From Asterionellopsis glacialis (Eukaryota; Bacillariophyta; Plagiogrammaphyceae; Rhaphoneidales; Asterionellopsidaceae): a DNA stretch of 11,687 nt. The position numbers and the translations under genes are program-made. Where the stretch lies: positions 1 through 11,687 of the forward strand of contig WKLE02004297.1 in assembly GCA_014885115.2 (NCBI GenBank), in the 5' to 3' direction. This document shows positions 1 through 8,435 of this stretch, one piece after another. Each line of letters opens with the position of its first letter. The stretch's first letter is position 1. The notes under the pieces are model-generated. The model saw only the letters and a list, made by a program, of their open reading frames with translations. It was not told where the DNA came from and did no database searches.

Positions 1-374
1 GAGTTTCTCGCGTAAAATTTTTTTGTGTTGAAATGCACGAGAAGGGGGGGTGCAGAATCTGCGCAAGTCGGAGCTCGTACTTTTAATACATACAATGTAG
101 AAGTGATTCCCGAGGAAGGAAAGTTTGATCAATTTCATCTTTCATACAAAATGATTGTATCCTTCTCTAGATTTGATGAAGAAATGGCTTAAACCAAGGT
201 TATCTAATGGTCACGCAACTTCTATCAACTACAAAACGACAAAAAGTAATTCTACATTATATAAATGATGCCATCGGTCTACTAGTGTCTATCTGCGCTT
301 GTGATTGCTAACAAACGAGGAAAATAGCGCATTGACCCTATAGTTGCACAATTCATTGCAGCAACTGCAGTGCA
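1..374. other. Intergenic, no gene seen
   Basis: This stretch lies beyond the 3' end of the minus-strand cupin gene. I see no coding frame of useful length, no RNA gene and no clear repeat. A run of seven G lies near position 45, and the rest is moderately AT-rich. It probably contains the cupin gene's 3' UTR and flanking DNA, but no clear polyadenylation signal can be pointed to. Confidence 0.5.
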
Positions 375-1091
375 TTACCTCTTCGTTTGTCCAAAACTTA
401 CTCCCAAGGCAAAGCCAAGAATACCAATCGCTGCAGATACGAGGAGAAAATTGCGATCGGTCCTCTCTTTATCCAAAAGTTCGGCGTCATCATCCTCATC
501 TTCTGTAACTTCTCGATACAGTATTCGTTTGCCTCTAGAGCCAGAGGAAGGATCCCACCCCCAACTCGAATCTACCATACGCCTATATGGTGCATAATAC
601 CAGTGTTTCAAAACAGGTTCGTTTCGGCCCTCTGGAGGTTTATCCTCTTTGTCACGTCCCCACCAATCAACATGAATGGTGTCTTCAAAAAAGTGGAAAG
701 CATGCGGTGTATAGGCTGGAATTTCAATATATTCTTTCGGTCCGTACGTTTTCTTCTCAGTTGTTCCATCTTTGCGTGGGACCCATACTTCCATACTACC
801 ATCAACAATAAACACACATTGGGTCAGAGGATGCACATATCCTGACCTCATGCCACCCTTCTTTGTGAGAAGCAAATTCATACGTTTGTAACCAATTCGT
901 AGGTTCTGATTTTCGCCTCTCCCGTCCTTGTAAACACTGGGGATTGGGACAGATTTAAAAGTTTCAGGTTCGATGACGTTGGGCGATTCAAGAATTTTGG
1001 AAGTTCCAACCAATGGAGCATCTTCAAAGAACATGGGATCGGATGGGTCTACATCCACATCTCGTCTTGACGGTCTCTTTGGTTGTGTCAT
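375..1091 (-). CDS. Cupin-domain protein with C-terminal membrane anchor
   Basis: A 238-residue protein. Residues about 65-145 form a single RmlC-like cupin barrel. The first motif region is GYVHPLTQCVFIVDGSMEVW (84-103) and the second is YIEIPAYTPHAFHFFED (121-137). Canonical metal-binding cupins use an HxH...E triad plus a late His. Here the first motif offers only H87, while H130 and H133 sit in the second, so metal binding is uncertain. Residues 198-212 are very acidic. A hydrophobic segment follows at about 214-234 and ends in a short basic tail (QTKR), which is the layout of a tail-anchored membrane protein with the cupin facing the cytosol. There is no N-terminal signal peptide. An in-frame TAA five codons upstream supports this ATG; the stop is TAA. 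The fold call is firm, but the substrate is unknown and an enzymatic role is not shown. Confidence 0.8.
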   Translation of the reverse strand: MTQPKRPSRRDVDVDPSDPMFFEDAPLVGTSKILESPNVIEPETFKSVPIPSVYKDGRGENQNLRIGYKRMNLLLTKKGGMRSGYVHPLTQCVFIVDGSMEVWVPRKDGTTEKKTYGPKEYIEIPAYTPHAFHFFEDTIHVDWWGRDKEDKPPEGRNEPVLKHWYYAPYRRMVDSSWGWDPSSGSRGKRILYREVTEDEDDDAELLDKERTDRNFLLVSAAIGILGFALGVSFGQTKR

Positions 1092-2100
1092 TATTTTTTC
1101 GTATTATGCGGTTTAGGAATTTGACGTTTAGGCATCAATATCAGAATGTACCGATCTACTTTCACTTGTATCAACTGAAGAGTCGTATGAGGTTAGTAGT
1201 ATGGATGTTTCTTGTTTGAGAGGTCAAGAGAGTTCGGGTTCGTGTAACGGGATGGATCTTCTGTCGTCGAACTAGAAGTAAGAAATAAGATGTGATGGAT
1301 GTGATGCCATCACACGATGATGATGTTCTTTTTTGTCTTATGTCCCGCGGTCTTGCAGTCGCTGGGTCAGACGGAAACAGAAATTAGCTCTAATAGAGAG
1401 AGAGACCAGAAGTTCAGTATTCAGACAAACTGATTAGCAAGTAAACTCCAAAAATTAAAATTTCGCAAGCGTTAAAAAGAGAAAGCTACATCCCCCCTTT
1501 CTTCCTCTTTGGTCCTACTGGCACGGGTCCTCTTAGGGACCTACTTACTTCTTGCAAGTCCCAGACTATGTAGTCCTGAGAGAGGTCATCCCAGAAAGGA
1601 GACGAAAGGTTTGGAGTCATCGTATATAGTTCAATATTATCAAAAGCTGTTCTTGCCGTACTAATAGAGCTGTTATCTTAGTTTTGTTTTAAAATTCATT
1701 TACAAAAAAATATTGATATTGTTTCTTTATACTTATGTACCAAATATCGTTTTTTTTTACTTTCCATGTCAGTCCTCTCGCTGATCAGAACTCTATTGGC
1801 AATAGATTCCTCCAGGTTTGAAAGTATGTATCAATTTGACTTTAGTCTACGATTGCAATTTTTCCCAGTAGGAGACGAAGAAAGGACTGTTGTTTGGCCT
1901 GCACATGCGTGTAATATTCGAAAGAACACGACGGCTATTGCTCCATGAAAATGCTCTAAAACTGGAAAAGTCCTTACTAAACTCCACAAGATCAAGAGAA
2001 TCTGTGGCAGGAAGAAAACCAAAGGACAAGACCCACAGATAGTATAATATATTACATGGAGTCTTGAATGGTGTCTTTTATACAATATCACAGAACAATT
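1092..2100. other. Intergenic between two minus-strand genes
   Basis: About 1 kb separates the cupin start from the stop of the glycosyltransferase-like gene, so it must hold the promoter and 5' UTR of the former and the 3' UTR of the latter. Short reading frames at 1766-1948 (plus) and 1831-2091 (minus) overlap each other, lack recognisable features and look like chance. A palindromic GGTCC motif lies at 1511-1541 and is listed separately. An AT-rich stretch with T runs lies at about 1680-1760. No RNA gene is seen. Confidence 0.5.
1511..1541. repeat. Short GGTCC palindrome, family member 1
   Basis: GGTCCTACT at 1511-1519 is followed by an imperfect hairpin, GGTCC (1526-1530) against GGGACC (1536-1541). 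The same GGTCCTAC word recurs inside stronger palindromes at 6244-6271 and 6935-6954. The resemblance is short, so membership of one repeat family is an inference. Confidence 0.35.
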
Positions 2101-3201
2101 TTATATAACTTCGCACCGTGGATAATTTCGATAGCAAACAGAAGTTGCCACAATTTCTCGCGATGCTTCGACTTTGAGAACAAGATCAGCATTAGATTTC
2201 ATGCTTTTACTGGGTGACCACATGGTTGGTTCAAAATTAATGAGACGGGGTGCAAGAAAGTTTTTAGAAGTCTCTTGCAAATATTCAACGTGAGGAGACA
2301 TACTATTGTCAGGATTAGATCCACCAAATTGAAATTCTAATACTGCCAAAAGAGAGACTAGGACATTTCCATCCTGACAAGAAACGTCATTGTCGTTTAC
2401 AAAATCCAACCAAATCTTCGATGTAGCTCTACTGTCTTCATGATTCAGATTCCATATGAAAATTCGGCTATCACTTTGCCTCTCATCAAGATAACTACCG
2501 TCCCTTGCATGGGTTGCAATTGCAACCAACTTATCTTCCGGCAACAATTTGATTAAATCGAAATCATAATCGGTGATGATCGAATCGCCTGGGAGGAAGA
2601 GAATAGCATCGTATACTCGTTGTTGTTTTTGTTGTTGTTTCGTGGATTTCTCCTTCTCTTCTTGTCCCTGTTCTTCATGTTGTCTAATGAATTTATTTAA
2701 TAGAATTACTTCATCATGGCATGGAGAAGATTCTGATTGAAAATCTCTTATGTATTTAAAATAATCAATGCCCCATTGCTTCGCGTAGGCACGGTTAGGG
2801 CGTGATGTAATATCAATAATATTCTCAAACGGACTTACCAGTCCAGTTTGAACAATCAATAAGTTGCGGCCTTCCTCTTTGCCACTGGGAGACTGAGGCA
2901 CATAATGGTAGTGATACCACGTCGACGAAGGTATATCCAAACCTTCATCCATTGATATTGCTGTGCAGATCCAAATAAGCACAGCCATGCCTACTGCCAT
3001 AGGTACCACAGTAGTTATCCAATACCGGTAATTGTACTTTGGCCTTCTTTGTCTGTTGGATGATATTCCTGTGTAGGTTAGATTTTGTCGTGATTGTTCC
3101 AAAATTGGTCGAAGCATCATTAGGTTGGTCCATTCGTATCGACTACTTGAGGGGGGTACCCCATATGAAGACCGGTGGGAGTCTAACTCAAACCGATTCA
3201 T
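2101..3201 (-). CDS. Type II membrane protein, glycosyltransferase-like
   Basis: A 366-residue protein. About 60 cytosolic residues with basic stretches (QRRPKYNYRY, 51-60) precede one hydrophobic segment at about 61-82, and the rest would lie in the lumen. This is the usual plan of a Golgi type II glycosyltransferase. RNLLIVQTG (112-120), NRAYAKQWGIDYF (136-148) and YDAILFLPGDSIITDYDFDL (197-216) resemble the early strands and helix of GT-A fold enzymes such as GT34-type transferases. The metal-binding DxD expected after the AILFL strand is replaced by PGD (204-206). Residues about 174-195 are a Gln/Glu/Lys-rich low-complexity insert. The C-terminal part contains Cys161, Cys275, Cys357 and Cys363, which could form lumenal disulphides. 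An in-frame TAA five codons upstream supports the ATG; the stop is TAA. The topology is well supported. The glycosyltransferase assignment rests on motif resemblance alone, and the protein may be inactive or act on an unknown substrate. Confidence 0.65.
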   Translation of the reverse strand: MNRFELDSHRSSYGVPPSSSRYEWTNLMMLRPILEQSRQNLTYTGISSNRQRRPKYNYRYWITTVVPMAVGMAVLIWICTAISMDEGLDIPSSTWYHYHYVPQSPSGKEEGRNLLIVQTGLVSPFENIIDITSRPNRAYAKQWGIDYFKYIRDFQSESSPCHDEVILLNKFIRQHEEQGQEEKEKSTKQQQKQQRVYDAILFLPGDSIITDYDFDLIKLLPEDKLVAIATHARDGSYLDERQSDSRIFIWNLNHEDSRATSKIWLDFVNDNDVSCQDGNVLVSLLAVLEFQFGGSNPDNSMSPHVEYLQETSKNFLAPRLINFEPTMWSPSKSMKSNADLVLKVEASREIVATSVCYRNYPRCEVI

Positions 3202-3970
3202 AATTAGAGCTATTTAGAAATAGATACAAAATGCTTGAATGGTAATGATTCTCAAAGCCGTAGTCTGCCAATTTCGTGGAGATTAAAATTTTGGAATACG
3301 TACAAATGCCAAAGATCGTTTTCTCTGGGCGACTCTCGCCTTTTAAGTATCAAGGTTATCTCTCGACCATACTCTAGAGATAGGGAAATCAACCGTTTCA
3401 CTTTAGTTTTGCCTCGTCTTGTAGATACAAGCTTTTGAAACTTGTAGGATAAAGATACTCAAAAGATCCTGACGAGTATTGACTGACAATGATATTCGAC
3501 TTCTTGACTTCAGCTAAGCGGTGTCAGGCTCACAGAGTAGTTGAGAGTCCAAGAGTTATTTACGATATATCGAGAGATTTTACGAGATGAAAGATGATTA
3601 GAGATAAGATTTTTGTATGTAGTTTTCCCGCGCTCAATCAATATTCTCGTTAGTTTGTCTGTAAGATTGGTACTGACCAGTCCGCGCAGACACAGACACA
3701 CTCAACTGACGTGCAGCGCAGGTGATGGCGGGAATCTCTGATATCCATCCGTGCATCCATCGCCTCTCAAACATCATGCTAATGCGGCGAGATGCATCCC
3801 AGAATTCAGAATCACAGACCATCCCACCTATCGCACTCACTCATCTCTAGAGAGATCATTTAAAAATCATAAAACCATGAGTATATGACCAAGTGTTGCC
3901 GATAATAGATCATTATATTGTTTAATCCACTTTTCATTTCTTTAAAAAATACTAGAAAAACGAAAGTTCC
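3202..3970. promoter_or_regulatory. Divergent intergenic region, presumed two-way promoter
   Basis: These 769 bp separate the starts of two genes transcribed away from each other, so promoters for both should lie here. I find no convincing conserved element. A TGACGT hexamer occurs at 3707-3712, but it is common enough to be chance. The last 80 bases before the plus-strand ATG are AT-rich. Short reading frames on both strands show no protein-like features. Confidence 0.4.
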
Positions 3971-4910
3971 ATGTCCGACCTCAAGGAATCGGTGCGATCT
4001 GCAATAGCGACGTATGTCAGTACTCAAAGTGACACTCACTTAAAGGCCGATGTCCTTCGTGTTATTCGGGACCAAGCTACCCTGTTGTACGAATCACAAC
4101 TAGTGTATGATGCTCTTGATGCTGACCCTTTGGAAGAACTTAAAAATGTTCGATTACAAGTCAATAGAGTCAAGGTGAGAGATATGATTGCATGCTTTTC
4201 TCTAAAAAAGAACAGTATTATTTACCGCAAAAGAATCATCATCTAATCCCCCATTCTTTTTCCCTATTTGAAAATAAATCTCAAAGAATATCATGGAAGT
4301 GATTTCTTGTAGCCGAACGGTTACCGATGAAGGGCGATGTCTGATTGATGCCGTAAAAGAATTGAAATCTGACGGTAATATGAATGAGGTAAAAAGCAAT
4401 GTACAGTTAAAATTTCACTATGAGCGACGAACATGCAGTAAAGAAGAATGTGACCAAATCACCCAAAGTAGTCCATCTTCTTCAGACAAGATGGAACCAG
4501 GTGCGCATGTTCTATATTGGCTGGATATATCGCGAGACTATGGTGAACGTCAACGGCTTTTAACTGTTGAGGTGTGGGCAATTGGGCAGGCACCTTCTAT
4601 GGAACAAGCAAAACCGCTGGAGATTGATGTCATGGAAGAGGAGGAAGAGGGTGATGGAACGGGTGAAAATAAATCCAATGACAAAGATAACAATTTATGT
4701 GATAGATTTGCAGCGTACGTGGATCCCGATGTCTTGGAAAGTTTCTTAGAATGGACAAATCTTGATATGGACGAAGGTACCTCTATATTTCTATTGATGA
4801 CATTTCCATTTTATGAACATGAATGGGATCTAGTAGGGTTTCTATTAGATTCAGTCTTTGGTGCGGAATCTGAAGGTGAACTGGAAGAAGATGAAATGTC
4901 AGAAGAATAA
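3971..4910 (+). CDS. Acidic orphan protein, two exons
   Basis: Exon 1 (3971-4174) encodes 68 residues and exon 2 (4287-4910) encodes 207, giving a 275-residue protein joined through a phase-0 intron. Without splicing the first frame stops soon after the donor, and the second frame has only an internal ATG, so the spliced model explains both. The N-terminal part (about 1-70) looks helical, with DVLRVIRDQATLLYESQLVY at 27-46. A central part contains ERRTCSKEECDQI and the strand-like VLYWLDISRDYG. A Glu/Asp/Asn-rich linker follows (EEEEEGDGTGENKSNDKD), and after it a more structured piece rich in aromatic and acidic residues (FLEWTNLDMDEGTSIFLLMT). The C-terminus is strongly acidic. I do not recognise the family and assign no function. 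There is no signal peptide or membrane segment. An in-frame TAG lies six codons before the ATG. The stop overlaps an AATAAA at 4906-4911. Confidence 0.7.
4175..4286 (+). other. GT-AG spliceosomal intron, 112 nt
   Basis: The donor is CAAG|GTGAGA, with the exon ending at 4174. The acceptor is CTCAAAG|AATATC, with the exon resuming at 4287. A pyrimidine-rich run (CCCCCATTCTTTTTCCCTAT) lies about 20 bases before the acceptor. The AG dinucleotides at 4298-4299 and 4311-4312 would put exon 2 out of frame, whereas the AG at 4285-4286 keeps phase 0. Confidence 0.7.
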
Positions 4911-4982
4911 ACTTTATATAGGATCTTTATTTGCTAGAACACTTTATATGATGTACACCGAAGTCTTCTTCCTATATTTTTT
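4911..4982. terminator. Shared 3' region of two convergent genes
   Basis: Only 72 bp separate the two stop codons, so the 3' UTRs of the orphan and SET genes probably overlap as antisense transcripts. An AATAAA overlaps the plus-strand stop (4906-4911). A TTTATT at 4926-4931 reads AATAAA on the minus strand, about 50 bases past that gene's stop. Algal polyadenylation signals are loose, so these are only candidates. Confidence 0.35.
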
Positions 4983-5966
4983 CTAGAGTAATTCCTCCAA
5001 CTCCTTTTCGACCAACCTCAACCCTGTCGCCAGTGTCTGTGAGCGGGCAGTGAGATACGATACTATTACTTCATCCCCCGCTGCATTTTGTGCCCCAAAC
5101 TTTGCTTCATCCACAGCATCATCAAGTGATACTGACAAAAGTGCTAGGACCTCTTCTTCGTTTCGTTTAGAAACTGGTTCGCTAAATGCTAAAATTTCTG
5201 CGGTATCCTTTTGACTGTCCAATTCTTCTTTGTTTGCGAGGTAGGATCTCAATACTTTAAGTGAATCCTTACTTATTGATCCGTCAGCGTACACAGTGAC
5301 AGGAACTTCACCTCGTCTAATGATCCTTACGTCGACCGCTTCTGCATTGCATGGGTTTGTTGGAGAAAGAAAGCCGTAGTCACATAGAGTTTCAAGATTG
5401 CTAAGATCTCCATAAGAAATAAAAACTTCTTCCCCAGGAGCAAAGCTTTTATCAACATTTAAAAACAGCTCACCATCAGTTACTTTAGCACTAGTACCAA
5501 CCGATGCATCATGATTCAACATATCGAGCAATGGGGTCATTGCGAAAGTAAAATCGTCAAGAAAGTTCACACGAGAGGATACACAAGCAAGGGCCCATTG
5601 GTCCAACTCCTTCCTTTCGTCGCGCATGATCTTCTTCTCCAGCTGGCCTCCATCAGTAACAAGTTCAAGCCGTTTTGGATCCCAAAAACATGGCATAGAA
5701 CTTAGTTGACCATCTATTGTTGGCAGCATATCAATGTAAGGTGCGAACTGCGACTTAACCCCCAGTGAACGCTCATGAGCTAGAATTTCTGCAAGGGCCT
5801 CAGGTGAGTCGGCAGTGAGGCATGCTTTAACGGGTGCTTTCACAATATTCCCTGTGACACCTTCTTGTGTAGTCATGTATCTGTATGAACCGCCTGCTCC
5901 CTCCAGTTGAAGTGGTGTTGTGATACCTTGTGCAGAACACCAAGATAGAAATGCTTTTGTGTTCAT
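4983..5966 (-). CDS. SET-domain protein, Rubisco LSMT/SETD-like methyltransferase
   Basis: A 327-residue protein of the split-SET class that includes Rubisco large-subunit methyltransferase, SETD3/6 and yeast RKM enzymes, which methylate lysine (or histidine) with S-adenosylmethionine. The start FLSWCSAQGI (6-15) matches the opening helix of that class. The C-terminal half of SET is clear: PLLDMLNHD (145-153, with the Asn-His pair at 151-152), GEEVFISYG (178-186, Tyr185) and LCDYGF (194-199). Residues about 235-325 are helical and charged, fitting the family's C-terminal substrate-binding domain. The protein is short: well-studied members have about 440-500 residues, and the insert between the SET halves is reduced. 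The usual glycine-rich GxGL segment near the N-terminus is replaced by GAGGSYRYM (23-31), so cofactor binding is not assured. A TAA three codons upstream fixes the start and rules out an unspliced transit peptide. The stop is TAG. The substrate is unknown. Confidence 0.8.
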   Translation of the reverse strand: MNTKAFLSWCSAQGITTPLQLEGAGGSYRYMTTQEGVTGNIVKAPVKACLTADSPEALAEILAHERSLGVKSQFAPYIDMLPTIDGQLSSMPCFWDPKRLELVTDGGQLEKKIMRDERKELDQWALACVSSRVNFLDDFTFAMTPLLDMLNHDASVGTSAKVTDGELFLNVDKSFAPGEEVFISYGDLSNLETLCDYGFLSPTNPCNAEAVDVRIIRRGEVPVTVYADGSISKDSLKVLRSYLANKEELDSQKDTAEILAFSEPVSKRNEEEVLALLSVSLDDAVDEAKFGAQNAAGDEVIVSYLTARSQTLATGLRLVEKELEELL

Positions 5967-6243
5967 TGTATTTTATCAGTATGCTAGAGATTATGGTGAC
6001 GACTAATACCTTCACTGGATTTATTGTCTACTCTTCTTTCGTCAGACTCTTCAAGATCATAAATTATGAAGCTGACGATTCGTTCTGTTTTTTTTTAATA
6101 TTGTACATTGTTGTCCTTGCTCCTCAATCTCTCGATCTCGTGTCACTGACAGCAAAACTCTCTAGACCTAGAGGAGTAAGTAGAGGTAGAGCCATCAGCC
6201 ATCAACCATGAAAAATTTAGAATCTTGTTAGTACTGGTACTTT

Positions 6244-6271
6244 AGGTCCTACTAAGTCCCACGTAGGACCT
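6244..6271. repeat. GGTCCTAC palindrome, family member 2
   Basis: AGGTCCTAC (6244-6252) is followed, after a ten-base spacer, by its perfect inverted copy GTAGGACCT (6263-6271). It is preceded by GTACTGGTACT (6231-6241), and the member near 6900 has the same lead-in. Both strands could form a nine-pair hairpin. It could be a terminal inverted repeat, a dispersed small element or a regulatory site; the sequence does not decide. Confidence 0.5.
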
Positions 6272-6898
6272 ACATTAAAAGATGTGTCTTGCTAAAAAAT
6301 GGGTGATGACGTTTTTGCGTCTGTCTGCGGCTTACGACATAGCGGAGCATCACAAATCACAACAAAGATCATCAGTCATGAAACGAAAACTTTCTTCTAC
6401 TACTTATTCTAAAGTGCAATGTTGAGGCACCTCCTAAGATTCGAACAATATAAAAGTCAATTATTCAAAAGGACAAAAGAAAGCTGAACTTTACCATAAT
6501 TAAATATGGGGTTCTAGAGAGTAATCTTCTGAAATATTTAGATAAAATCAAAAAATGCTGGTATCTAAAATGATAGAACATTTGTGCCCAGCATTTGAAC
6601 TGATCATATCCTAACTCTTTTCTTTTAATCATTCTGTACTTTGGCAACAGTTTAGTGCAATTGATCTCAGATCAATTGTCCAATGATTTATGGTGGAAGC
6701 AATTACTTCAAGCTGCCACAGATACCTCTTGTTGAACCAAAATCAAATAGTTTAGATAGATACCACTTCACTCAGATTCCACTATACTAAGATTTTCTCT
6801 TGCCTCCAGAATTACAAACTCCATGAGACTAGGAAGTCAGTAAACCTTGTGATGTATGCTGCACAACTGAATACACACATCATTTAGACTTACAGTAT

Positions 6899-6957
6899 GG
6901 TACTGGTACTACTATTAGTCCTAGGAACTACTAGGTCCTACATGCTGGTAGGACTAC
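6899..6957. repeat. GGTCCTAC palindrome, family member 3
   Basis: The lead-in GGTACTGGTACT is followed by AGTCCTA (6917-6923), then GTCCTAC (6935-6941), six bases, and GTAGGAC (6948-6954). The inner pair makes a seven-pair hairpin, and the outer AGTCCTA can instead pair with TAGGACT (6949-6955). It shares both the lead-in and the stem words with the copy at 6231-6271. Confidence 0.5.
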
Positions 6958-7235
6958 TGTTGTTGCAAGATGAGAAGATGATGATGAGTTTTGATTTTGC
7001 AGAGGTTGGTCTGGTCATTTGAACTTAGTTTCTATGCCTGTGTACCTTTCAACATGCCAATACCATGTACCATACTAACTTCATTACACTAAACCTAACT
7101 GGATTCTCAGCCTATGTTAAGAGTTTTTGTTTCCTGTATCCTTCTTGGGAGTGTTTTCTATTTTTTAATTCATGTTTTTTATATTTATCAAAGGATCCGT
7201 TTCAATATCATTGTTTTCTTCCTATTCAATTTGCT

Positions 7236-7773
7236 TTAGTGTGATGAGTTTGGTGTTTGTGTCAAGGTTTTTATTTTTCTGACATGTTTGGGTGATGATA
7301 CATAGTTTTGATGGTTTTGGATCTCATTAGTTTTTTGTTGTATTTGGAATTGTTGATGCCTGAGGTTATAATTTGCAGTTTGACACATCTTGGAATCTTC
7401 TGCGACTTCTTGCAATTTCCAGAACAATATTGTGCTTTTCAGTGTCTAAAACAGTGTCTTTTAGTCTTGTAACAGGTTTTTGTATGCTGAGTTTAAATAT
7501 TTTCCATTTGTTGCTTGAGTGTCTGATCCATTTGCTGTTGAACATCATTCATTGCATAGGAGTACTGATGATTCTTGATGTTGTTCTTCAAACCATCCAT
7601 CTCGTAAGTTGTATTTTGGTGCTATTTTTGGCATAGGGAGCATGTTAATGTTTCTCCAAAGGGTCACTAATATCTTCCTTCGTGTTGGCACAGTGTGTTT
7701 TTTGAAAATGTTATTTTCAGTGACTTGTGTTTCAGCTTCATCGACGATTTGCTTCGCTACTATAGTTGGGTTT
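7236..7773 (-). pseudogene. Possible decayed antisense coding relic
   Basis: The minus strand here is A/C-rich, unlike the host genes, and gives several protein-like but broken frames. One piece read from 7773 downward contains PTIVAKQIVDEAETQVTENN. A second in another frame (7621 to a stop at 7493-7495) reads as a coiled coil, including DVQQQMDQTLKQQM. A third (7427-7236) contains HQQFQIQQKTNEIQNHQNYV. Gln-rich coiled coils occur in retrotransposon Gag proteins, so an old element pointing left is a reasonable guess. Low-complexity DNA can mimic this, and there is no diagnostic motif. Confidence 0.3.
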
Positions 7774-7950
7774 GTAGAGTAGTTTCCACAGAGGAGGTAA
7801 ATCCCTCCCCCCATGCAGCTGTGCAAACTCATACTAGTACCAAGGCAACCGAACCAACAAACCTCTCAGAATCGGAACACCGTTGCGCTGCAACCGCTCC
7901 TGCTGTACCACGTTGGAGGCTCTATCGACCTCACTGCAACTCACTCACTT
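7774..7950 (+). repeat. Direct repeat copy 1, start of element
   Basis: The sequence from GTAGAGTAGTTTCC to CAACTCACTCACTT recurs at 8243-8435 with roughly 85-90% identity by eye. Shared blocks include AGAGGAGGTAAATCC, CCTCTCAGAATCGGAACACC and ACCGCTCCTGCTGTACC. Flanking bases differ at both ends, so the repeat edges are sharp. The start coincides with the switch in strand composition. Confidence 0.8.
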
Positions 7951-8242
7951 CTTACTTTTCCCACCCACCCTGCCGCAGCGCTGCTTACACCTCGTAATGC
8001 TACCTGGCCAGTACCAAACAGACCAAGTAGCATACAAGGCACCCAGCATTAGAGATCGAACAGCCAACCTACCACATACAATATATAATACATAAATAAA
8101 TAGCAGCCTCTTTAGCACCAACCCAGGCTTAGTACTACCAACCCAAACAACCACACTGCTTCTCCCTACACGTGTCCACTACCAGCAGGAATCACAAACT
8201 ACTACCAAATTACCGAATGGCAGGAAAGTAGCTCTGGCTATC
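7951..8242 (+). other. Spacer between the two direct repeats
   Basis: This 292-bp stretch is unique within the window. It is A/C-rich with no convincing reading frame and no clear hairpin or RNA gene. It may be untranslated leader sequence of the element. Confidence 0.4.
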
Positions 8243-8435
8243 GTAGAGTAGTTTCCGCAGAGGAGGTAAATCCTTCCCCATGTGCAACTGCGCAAACTCG
8301 TACTAGTACTAAGTCACTCTAGGACTAAGTCAACCAAACCAATGAACCTCTCAGAATCGGAACACCACCGCCCCAAAACCGCTCCTGCTGTACCGCGTTA
8401 GAGGCTCTATCAACCTCACTGCAACTCACTCACTT
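8243..8435 (+). repeat. Direct repeat copy 2
   Basis: This is the second copy of the 7774-7950 unit. It differs by scattered, mostly transition changes and by a 16-base tandem duplication that leaves two CTAAGTC words (ACTAAGTC, ACTCTAGGACTAAGTC). It ends 28 bases before the first ATG of the Gag-like frame. The pair could be tandem promoter or leader monomers, a nested partial insertion, or part of a terminal repeat whose partner lies outside the window. Confidence 0.8.

Larger units (their letters stand above)
5967..7130. other. Intergenic, no convincing gene
   Basis: This region lies upstream of the SET gene and should contain its promoter. All frames are broken by frequent stops. The notable items are a small palindrome CTCTAG-AC-CTAGAG at 6160-6173 and the two GGTCCTAC palindromes listed separately. 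There is no tRNA or other RNA gene that I can support. Confidence 0.5.

Noticed and set aside
387..845. 152-codon plus-strand frame opposite the cupin gene
   Set aside because: It lies entirely within the cupin gene on the other strand and shows no domain, while the minus frame gives a clear cupin.
1766..2091. Overlapping small frames on both strands between the two minus-strand genes
   Set aside because: They are short, overlap each other, have no recognisable motif and sit in an ordinary intergenic stretch.
3707..3712. TGACGT hexamer, like the CO2/cAMP-responsive sites described in diatoms; others at 1122 and about 6307
   Set aside because: A hexamer is expected several times by chance in this length on both strands. 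There is no clustering or paired element.
6421..6460. ATTCGAAC, resembling a tRNA T-loop
   Set aside because: The bases around it do not form the T-arm stem on either strand, and no acceptor, D or anticodon arm can be built.
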